From: Spirochaetaceae bacterium
GTDB taxonomy: Bacteria > Spirochaetota > Spirochaetia > SZUA-6 > RPPD01
NCBI GenBank assembly: GCA_003818675.1
Contig: RPPD01000140.1
Span: 1-6,460, forward strand
Reading direction: 5' to 3'
Length of the DNA stretch: 6,460 nt
The position numbers and the translations under genes were made by a program. The notes below the pieces were generated by a model, which was not told the DNA's origin, did no database searches, and saw only the letters and a list, made by a program, of their open reading frames with translations. Below, piece after piece: positions 1-4,968 of this stretch; within the stretch, counting starts at the first letter, position 1; each line of letters begins with the position of its first letter.

Positions 1-1633
1 CATATACCCGGCCGGTACCTGTTCCTGAAATAACGAGGTTTACAGATGCGGCTGTATTGAAGGCAGCGTTCAGACCTGCCGGTATTTGAATACGGATGTC
101 ATTTGCCAAAGTGATATTCGCGGTTCCGGAATCAGAAATGGTGATCGCCGGAAGCGCCGCAGCATTTCCCTCAGTAAAAGAAAGGTTTGCTGCGGATGAA
201 AGTGCCGGCGCCGGATCCGTCTGGAAAGTCACGGCCGCTGATTCATTGGTACCGGGAAGAGAACTTGATACCGGCGTTCCAGTAACCCCATCCGTAATCA
301 GTGTGACAGTAACCGTTTCAGCCTGAGTATGGGTAATGTTTATCCAGGCCATTCCTGATGAGTCAGTCCGGATCAGGGCATTCTGCGCCGGAAGCCCGGT
401 TGGAGTGCTGCTTGCGGATGTTATGGCAGGCGTCCCGGTGGCGGATGACAACTGTACCCATACATCCATTTCATACAGTACCGGGTCCCCGTTTGTGTCC
501 GCAAGCTGGAGTACCAGCCGCTCGGTCCCGTTTACCGGCGCGATACCGTCTGTGACATCTATGGCAACATGATCAGGAATCAGGATGGTTGAGGTTCCCG
601 AATAAATGCGTATTGTGGAATTCGCACCGGGAATCGTCACTGAACCCGGAACATTTTCCTGGTCTACATCGGCACCATTGATCCAGCACCAAAGTTCCAC
701 GGTATTTGGATTGGAATTCTGGGTATAGTTTTCCGAGAAGTAATATGTCCAATACCCGTTATCCTGGACAGGAACCACGTCAGAAATAAAAAATCCCGAA
801 TTCGCGATATAAGAATTGTCAGCCAAAGTAATATTTCCAACATTGGTTCCGGATTTATTATACGCTGTGCCCGTAGGATTGGTTGTTCCATCCATATCAA
901 GATTGGAATATATCAAATAATTTCCGGCCTCTCCATCGGGGACATAAGGAAAAAGAGTCCAGCTTCCGGCACTATTAATTACCCGGATGGCCATTGAATA
1001 CCCGAATGAACGCACATTAGCTATGGTTGTAGGCGTTGTCCCGCGCGAAGACGATATATCAAGGCGGTATCCGTTTTTTTCATTTGCATTGAATGTAATG
1101 ACCGTTACTACCTTGAAATAATACTTGTTGCCGATGTGCTCTCCCTGGGAGGGAGAAACTCCGGAAAAATAAACCCAGCCGTTGTCATAATCACCGCCCG
1201 GAGGGGTATAGACGAGCTTGTCGAGAATTGTTCCCGCAAGATGCTGTCCGTCGTCTGTAGCGGGATTTAAATCCGGGTCAAGTTCCGCTTCCGTATAACG
1301 CCATTTCTGCGAATTTGAATTGCTGATTGTCCCGCTTCCACCCACAAGATAATGCCAGGTTGTCGAATTGTCAGTATTGATTTCATCATAGGTGGTATTG
1401 ATCCCTGGATCAAATATGGCAAAATTTAGAGTAGCGGTCTCGGTATCGGGAATTTCAAAAAAAATGACATTTACCCGGTCATATGCACCGGTACCATTTT
1501 GCCCTGTGACTTGCAGGAAATTATTCGCTCCAGGCGGCATCGCGCTCTGCCCAAATACAAGGCTCCCCGAGCAAATGAACACGAGCAGGAACAGAGACAG
1601 TCTTATATTTCTTGAAGCAACATGCTTCAACAT
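1..1633 (-). CDS. Large secreted Ig-like repeat protein, N-terminal 544 residues (C-terminus beyond window)
   Basis: An uninterrupted minus-strand frame runs from an ATG at 1633-1631 to the left edge, so the end of the protein is missing. Residues 1-30 form a signal peptide: a basic start (KHVASRNIR), a hydrophobic core (LSLFLLVFI), and probable cleavage near VFG|QS. Export across the inner membrane is therefore expected. Residues about 40-345 are beta-rich, acidic and polar (for example AIFDPGINTTYDE and LDISSSRGTTP); I cannot assign a family. Residues about 355-450 resemble a bacterial Ig-like (Big_1/invasin type) domain, with NGTERLVLQLADTNGDPV followed by RTDSSGMAWINITHTQAETV. Residues about 478-544 (SFTEGN, ITISDSGTANITLANDIRI, IPAGLN) look like the first copy of a repeat common in very long surface proteins. 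Adhesion or cell-envelope structure is inference only. The SD is weak (GGGGTG about 8 nt upstream). The reading frame is certain; the function is not. Confidence 0.85.
   Translation of the reverse strand, partial: MLKHVASRNIRLSLFLLVFICSGSLVFGQSAMPPGANNFLQVTGQNGTGAYDRVNVIFFEIPDTETATLNFAIFDPGINTTYDEINTDNSTTWHYLVGGSGTISNSNSQKWRYTEAELDPDLNPATDDGQHLAGTILDKLVYTPPGGDYDNGWVYFSGVSPSQGEHIGNKYYFKVVTVITFNANEKNGYRLDISSSRGTTPTTIANVRSFGYSMAIRVINSAGSWTLFPYVPDGEAGNYLIYSNLDMDGTTNPTGTAYNKSGTNVGNITLADNSYIANSGFFISDVVPVQDNGYWTYYFSENYTQNSNPNTVELWCWINGADVDQENVPGSVTIPGANSTIRIYSGTSTILIPDHVAIDVTDGIAPVNGTERLVLQLADTNGDPVLYEMDVWVQLSSATGTPAITSASSTPTGLPAQNALIRTDSSGMAWINITHTQAETVTVTLITDGVTGTPVSSSLPGTNESAAVTFQTDPAPALSSAANLSFTEGNAAALPAITISDSGTANITLANDIRIQIPAGLNAAFNTAASVNLVISGTGTGRVY
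1544..1633 (-). other. Signal peptide of the secreted repeat protein
   Basis: Residues 1-30 have the three-part structure of a Sec signal: positively charged K3, R8 and R11, a hydrophobic stretch at about 12-20, and small residues before the probable cleavage (SLVFG then QS). C21 is preceded by FI rather than the small residue a lipobox needs, so signal peptidase I is favoured over lipoprotein processing. Confidence 0.8.
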
Positions 1634-1804
1634 AGGTCAAACACCCCGGGTAGAGAAATATGAAACTTTTTTACAAGAAAAGGCTTGTACAATAAAAGTA
1701 TATACTTTCTTCTCTAAAATATCCAACCGAAACACCTGCAAAATATTTATCTGAAAGGTATTTTAGCGAGTTCCCTAAATTCTCTCAATAGGCCCTTTGG
1801 TGTA
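1634..1804. other. Intergenic region between feoB and the secreted protein gene
   Basis: This 171-nt AT-rich gap separates the feoB stop from the next co-oriented start. It contains a 14-bp palindrome (1695-1708) and a short inverted repeat (TACAAG, 6-nt loop, CTTGTA; 1672-1689). I see no GC-rich hairpin followed by a T-run on the minus strand, so there is no clear intrinsic terminator for the iron operon. Read-through into the surface protein gene, or Rho-dependent ending, remains possible. Confidence 0.6.
1697..1726 (-). promoter_or_regulatory. Weak candidate promoter for the secreted repeat protein
   Basis: Read on the minus strand, TTGGAT (1726-1721) is followed after 18 nt by TATACT (1702-1697). 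The -10 matches consensus at five of six positions and the -35 at only three. It would start transcription near 1690 and leave a leader of about 57 nt. The -10 lies inside a perfect 14-bp palindrome (1695-1708), which could instead be an operator. AT-rich DNA offers many such chance matches, so this is tentative. Confidence 0.35.
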
Positions 1805-4057
1805 TCAAGATTTTTGTCTGTTTACAGGATGCCGCAGGAGCAGGAATAACAGTGCCAGGAGGCCAAGCAATCCCAATGCGACAAGGACCCAGAGTAGTTC
1901 TCCACCCTCGGCAATCTGGTAAAAAATAGTGGCCGTGATCCAGCCCAGGAAGGTGAGATACGCGATCACCAGGAAACCTGTGGCCTTCCCGGCTTCGCGA
2001 AAAATGGCGCTCATGGCACCCACGCACGGGAAATAGATAAGGACAAACAGCAGGTATGCATATGCCTGTGCCCAGCTTCCGGAAAAGCGGGTTTTCATTT
2101 CCAGGGCAACTGTATCTTCTACCCTGGAAGTCACCGGTATAAAGATTCCGGCCAGGTTGTCCGGTATGGTCCTGAGGCTGTCAATAATTCCTGCCCAAAA
2201 ATCAAAACCAACTCCTTCACCCAAACTCGATCGCCCGGTCAGATCACCTGTCTGTTCCTCCTGACGATAAAGACTCGCAATCGTACCGACAACACTTTCT
2301 TTGGCAAAGACACCGGAAATCAGCGCCACAGAAGCCGGCCAGTTGTCTTCCTTTAGACCCATAGGCCCGAAGACCGGGGTAATCGCTTTTCCCGCAGCAG
2401 CGAGCAGGGATGTTCCCGGTTTGTGGTTTCCAATACTCCCGTCTGTTCCAATGGAATTCAGAATCCCGAGTATTGTGACTGCGATAATTATCAGCACACC
2501 CGCCCTGGTAATGAATATTTTCAGCCTGAATGCCGTGTGCAGAAATATGTGTCTGAACCTTGGTGCATGATAGGAAGGCAATTCCATTATGAAATGTGAT
2601 GCCTCTCCGGAAAAAAGCGTTTTTCTCAGAAGGAGCCCGGAGAGAACGGCGAGGATGATTCCGGCGATGTAGAGCGAAAAAACAATGTTCCCCTCATGCC
2701 CGCGGAAAAAGACCGAGGCAAAGAGCGCGTAGACCGGCAGCCGCGCGCCGCATGACATGAGCGGTGCAATGAAAATTGTAAGAAGCCGGTCCCGCCGCTG
2801 TTCCAGCGTGCGCGTGGCCAGGATGGCGGGTACCGTGCATCCGAAGCCCACAATGAGCGGAACAAAGGCCTTGCCTGGAAGTCCTAAAAAACGCATGAAG
2901 CGGTCCATGATGAATGCTGCACGTGCCATATATCCGGAATCCTCCAGGACAGCGAGCATGAAAAACATCATGAAAATGATCGGGATAAAGGTGGCCACAG
3001 TCTGTATACCTGTGCCCACACCACCGGAGAGTATTGCCACAAGCCATGCGGGAGCACCAACTGAACTCAACAGGGCTGCGCTGCCGTCAACAAAGATTGT
3101 ACCAGTGAATTGGTCAAAAAAATCAATGAACGCGCCGCCCAGCGTGGTAGTCGCCCAGAAGACCGCGTACATCACCAGGAAAAAAAGCGGAATCCCCAGC
3201 CATGGAGAAAGTGCAAAACGATCAACCTGGTCTGATAGATTTCTCCGGTCAGATTTTCTTTTTATCACATGGGTGACGACAGCCTGGACATATCCCCAGC
3301 GGAAATCACTGATGATTTTGTCCGTATCTTCGCCCAAAGTTGACCTGATGCGCAACCGGCCTTTTTCCACTTCCTCCGCCGTCATTATTTTCGCCAAAAA
3401 AACCAGTTCCTCCACATGCTGGTCATTCTCAAGAAGTTTTATGGCAAGCCACCGCGCAGAGGTTCCGGAACCTCGGGCGTATGCTTCAAGTCCTGCCTGA
3501 AAATCAAGAATAATCTCTTCCATCTCATTTGGATATTTGACTGTCGCAGGTTCGGGAAGCGGGCCTTGAAGTGCATTGATTATCTCTGCTTCAAAACCGG
3601 GAAGAACACTCCGATCAACCGCGGAAATGCCCACCGCGCGCACGCCAAGGCTTTTTCCAAGGTGATCAATGTCCAGCTCTATGTCCTGCTTTCCAGCGAG
3701 ATCCATCATGTTGACCGCAAGCAGAACGGGCACGTTCATCTCCAGAAGCTGCGCGGTGAGCAGAAGATTCCGGGTCAGATTGGTCGCGTCAACAATATTG
3801 ACAAAAAGATCAGCTTCGCCTGAAAGAATAAAATCCCTGGCGATCTTCTCGTCCTCTGAATGCGTTGAAAGGGAATAGATGCCCGGGATATCCACAACGC
3901 GCACCATTTCCCCGGACAGGTTCATCTCCCCTTCGAGTTTTTCCACAGTGACCCCGGGCCAGTTTCCTATCCGCTGATTGCTTCCGGTAAGCTCATTGAA
4001 CAGTGTTGTTTTGCCGGAGTTGGGATTTCCGACAACCGCTATGGTTTTCATTTTCAT
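1805..4057 (-). CDS. feoB: Ferrous iron transport protein B, 750 residues
   Basis: Inner-membrane Fe(II) importer with a cytosolic G-protein domain. The GTPase motifs appear in order: G1 GNPNSGKTT (residues 10-18), the G2 region GNWPGVTVE (31-39), G3 DIPG (56-59), G4 NMMD (116-119) and G5 SA (145-146). A helical GDI-like domain follows to about 265. The membrane part begins near 285 and carries family signatures: VGFGCTVPAILATRTLEQRRDR (403-424), APLMSCGARLPVY (431-443), ELPSYHAPR (492-500), FAKESVVGT (584-592) and YFPC (675-678), with further hydrophobic helices to the end. The length is normal for FeoB (E. coli 773). I chose the ATG at 4057, 7 nt after the feoA stop and nine codons ahead of G1. 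A second ATG lies two codons further on, and an in-frame TTG at 4093 would overlap feoA. Neither ATG has a strong SD, so translational coupling to feoA is likely. Nothing suggests damage. Confidence 0.97.
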   Translation of the reverse strand: MKMKTIAVVGNPNSGKTTLFNELTGSNQRIGNWPGVTVEKLEGEMNLSGEMVRVVDIPGIYSLSTHSEDEKIARDFILSGEADLFVNIVDATNLTRNLLLTAQLLEMNVPVLLAVNMMDLAGKQDIELDIDHLGKSLGVRAVGISAVDRSVLPGFEAEIINALQGPLPEPATVKYPNEMEEIILDFQAGLEAYARGSGTSARWLAIKLLENDQHVEELVFLAKIMTAEEVEKGRLRIRSTLGEDTDKIISDFRWGYVQAVVTHVIKRKSDRRNLSDQVDRFALSPWLGIPLFFLVMYAVFWATTTLGGAFIDFFDQFTGTIFVDGSAALLSSVGAPAWLVAILSGGVGTGIQTVATFIPIIFMMFFMLAVLEDSGYMARAAFIMDRFMRFLGLPGKAFVPLIVGFGCTVPAILATRTLEQRRDRLLTIFIAPLMSCGARLPVYALFASVFFRGHEGNIVFSLYIAGIILAVLSGLLLRKTLFSGEASHFIMELPSYHAPRFRHIFLHTAFRLKIFITRAGVLIIIAVTILGILNSIGTDGSIGNHKPGTSLLAAAGKAITPVFGPMGLKEDNWPASVALISGVFAKESVVGTIASLYRQEEQTGDLTGRSSLGEGVGFDFWAGIIDSLRTIPDNLAGIFIPVTSRVEDTVALEMKTRFSGSWAQAYAYLLFVLIYFPCVGAMSAIFREAGKATGFLVIAYLTFLGWITATIFYQIAEGGELLWVLVALGLLGLLALLFLLLRHPVNRQKS

Positions 4058-4064
4058 GACCGGT

Positions 4065-4343
4065 TCATGTCCGGACCAGGATTTTATTCGCAAGACCGCG
4101 GGACAGCATCACTCTGCTGTCAAGAACGCGAATAACCAGGGGACCACCCGGATTCACAGTCACGACATCCAGACTGCAACCGGGGAATATTCCCATGGAT
4201 GCAAGTCGGCCGGTGACCTCCCTGCCGCCCTCTATCGAAACAACCCTGTAGATCTCGCCCTTTTTGGCGGCAGCCAGGAGCAATCCGCTGTCCTGACCGC
4301 GGTTTTTTCCATGCCGGAATCCAAACCTATGCATGTGCATCAT
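4065..4343 (-). CDS. feoA: Ferrous iron transport protein A, small SH3-like partner of FeoB
   Basis: A 92-residue cytoplasmic protein of the FeoA family, which adopts an SH3-like barrel and supports FeoB. The core at residues about 21-92 carries the family pattern: a G at 29, IYRVVSIEGG (31-40), RLASMGIFPG (46-55), GGPLVIRV (66-73), and ANKILV near the end, as in the usual G(x)P...A..I.V pattern. A basic, histidine-bearing stretch of about 17 residues (H3, H5, H11) precedes the core and makes the protein longer than the common 75 or so residues. The ATG at 4343 has a good SD (GGAAGAGG, about 6 nt upstream) lying inside the regulator gene. The start overlaps that gene's end by 17 nt; ATG codons at 4340 and 4334 are alternatives. 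The feoB start is 7 nt downstream, so the three genes are surely co-transcribed. Confidence 0.95.
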   Translation of the reverse strand: MMHMHRFGFRHGKNRGQDSGLLLAAAKKGEIYRVVSIEGGREVTGRLASMGIFPGCSLDVVTVNPGGPLVIRVLDSRVMLSRGLANKILVRT

Positions 4344-4827
4344 TCATATCCTCTTCCAGACACTTCATGCAGTCCTTTTCCGTCAACGGCTGTTTGCATG
4401 ATCCACCCCTGATTTTTTCCCATGAAACCTTCAGGCGCGGACATGTTTCCAGGAGAAGAAGATACCGATGGAGCCTTTTGCGCAAGTCATCTGACATGGC
4501 ATGTTCCATCTTGCACGCGGTTTCCCCTGCTGTTTTTTCATCAACACCCAGTACCTGCATGAAAAAACTGGAAAGTGTCTTGTGCTTTTCAGTGACATTC
4601 CTGGCGATCTCGCGACCTGTTGTCGTGAGCGTTATAATTCCATAGGGTTCGTAATTCACCAGCGCCTTTTCGGAAAGAATCCGGAGCGCACCTGTGACTG
4701 AAGAATTTTTCACACCGAGCCTTTGTGAAATGTCCTTGGCACGAACAGCCTCGTTTTCTTCTATTATTTCATAGATTGCCTCAATATAGTCTTCAAGGCT
4801 GGAAGTCAGCTCCATTTTGTCCAGCAT
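4327..4827 (-). CDS. DtxR/MntR-family metal-dependent transcriptional repressor of the feo operon
   Basis: A 166-residue regulator that binds a divalent metal and then DNA. Residues about 7-70 are a winged helix: SLEDYIEAIYEI (10-21), VRAKDISQRLGVKNSSVTGAL (28-48, the recognition helix-turn-helix) and LVNYEPYGIITLTTTG (56-71). Residues about 72-128 are the metal-binding and dimerisation domain (FFMQVLGVDEKTA, then ACKMEHAMSDDL). By alignment to MntR and DtxR the metal ligands are D13, E16, H82, C105, E108 and H109. D and E at the first two places are MntR-like, while C105 matches DtxR/IdeR. There is no SH3-like third domain; instead a short tail carries C129, C144, C153 and C156. The ATG at 4827 follows a strong SD (GGAGG, 4 nt away). 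As first gene of the feo operon, with a DtxR-box-like sequence over its promoter, it most likely senses Fe(II) and represses itself and feoAB. Mn(II) as effector is not excluded. Confidence 0.93.
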   Translation of the reverse strand: MLDKMELTSSLEDYIEAIYEIIEENEAVRAKDISQRLGVKNSSVTGALRILSEKALVNYEPYGIITLTTTGREIARNVTEKHKTLSSFFMQVLGVDEKTAGETACKMEHAMSDDLRKRLHRYLLLLETCPRLKVSWEKIRGGSCKQPLTEKDCMKCLEEDMNDAHA

Positions 4828-4853
4828 GAATCCTCCAATTTAGTATTCATTAA

Positions 4854-4872
4854 TAATATAAGGCAAAACTAA
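4854..4872 (-). promoter_or_regulatory. Predicted DtxR/IdeR-type operator
   Basis: The 19 bases read on the minus strand from 4872 to 4854 (TTAGTTTTGCCTTATATTA) match the well-known DtxR/IdeR consensus TWAGGTTAGSCTAACCTWA at 14 of 19 positions in an alignment by eye. The first half (TTAG.TT.GCCT) is the better half. The site covers the spacer and -10 of the operon promoter, where a bound repressor would block RNA polymerase. AT-rich sequence inflates such matches, and MntR-like proteins use other boxes, so this is an inference from position plus partial match. Confidence 0.45.
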
Positions 4873-4883
4873 CTTTTTGTCAA
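4855..4883 (-). promoter_or_regulatory. Sigma-70 promoter of the regulator-feoA-feoB operon
   Basis: On the minus strand a perfect -35 TTGACA (4883-4878) is followed by exactly 17 nt and then TATATT (4860-4855), five of six to consensus. Transcription would begin near 4848, about 21 nt before the regulator ATG, leaving a leader just long enough for the GGAGG ribosome site. No riboswitch would fit in so short a leader. Confidence 0.85.
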
Positions 4884-4949
4884 TTCACTAACATTACAAT
4901 AATATCTGTATCCCCTTGAAATTCCACATATAATTGACATACTTTGAAG

Positions 4950-4955
4950 AAGGAG
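4950..4955 (+). promoter_or_regulatory. Candidate ribosome binding site of the sensor gene
   Basis: AAGGAG is a strong Shine-Dalgarno match but lies 13 nt before the ATG at 4969, longer than usual. An in-frame TGA at 4945-4947 and the lack of other start codons leave 4969 as the only reasonable start; the closer AAGAG (4962-4966) is too near to serve well. Confidence 0.6.
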
Positions 4956-4968
4956 ATCACAAAGAGTA

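Larger units (their letters stand above)
4828..4968. other. Divergent intergenic region between the feo operon and the sensor gene
   Basis: This 141-nt AT-rich segment holds the leftward operon promoter and its predicted operator. The hexamer ACTAAC occurs twice on the plus strand (4868-4873 and 4887-4892), the first copy inside the operator area. For the rightward gene I see no well-formed promoter: TATAAT at 4929-4934 has no good -35, and TTGACA at 4934-4939 has no good -10. Regulation of the sensor from here is therefore unresolved. Confidence 0.6.

Noticed and set aside
1571..1585. Possible lipobox around C21 of the secreted protein
   Set aside because: The residue before the cysteine is isoleucine, preceded by phenylalanine; even relaxed spirochaetal lipoboxes prefer a small residue there, and a normal signal peptidase I site follows.
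1672..1689. Inverted repeat considered as a terminator for the feo operon
   Set aside because: The stem is only 6 bp and AT-rich, and on the minus strand it is followed by A residues rather than a T-run.
1392..1754. A 120-codon plus-strand open frame spanning the surface protein start and the gap
   Set aside because: Most of it is antisense to the signal peptide and N-terminal region of the secreted protein, and the translation resembles no protein I know.
2757..3500. A 247-codon open frame on the plus strand
   Set aside because: It lies wholly antisense to the conserved FeoB membrane and GTPase coding sequence, has no recognisable protein family, and its composition (many M, S, K and R) is that of a codon-complement shadow.
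4058..4093. Upstream TTG start for feoB adding 12 residues
   Set aside because: It would overlap the end of feoA by 29 nt, uses a rare start codon, and places a long unconserved extension before a G1 motif that normally lies within about ten residues of the FeoB N-terminus.
4934..4939. Perfect TTGACA on the plus strand as a -35 for the sensor gene
   Set aside because: At the proper spacing the -10 position (4957-4962) reads TCACAA, which is not promoter-like, and transcription would begin at or beyond the ATG.
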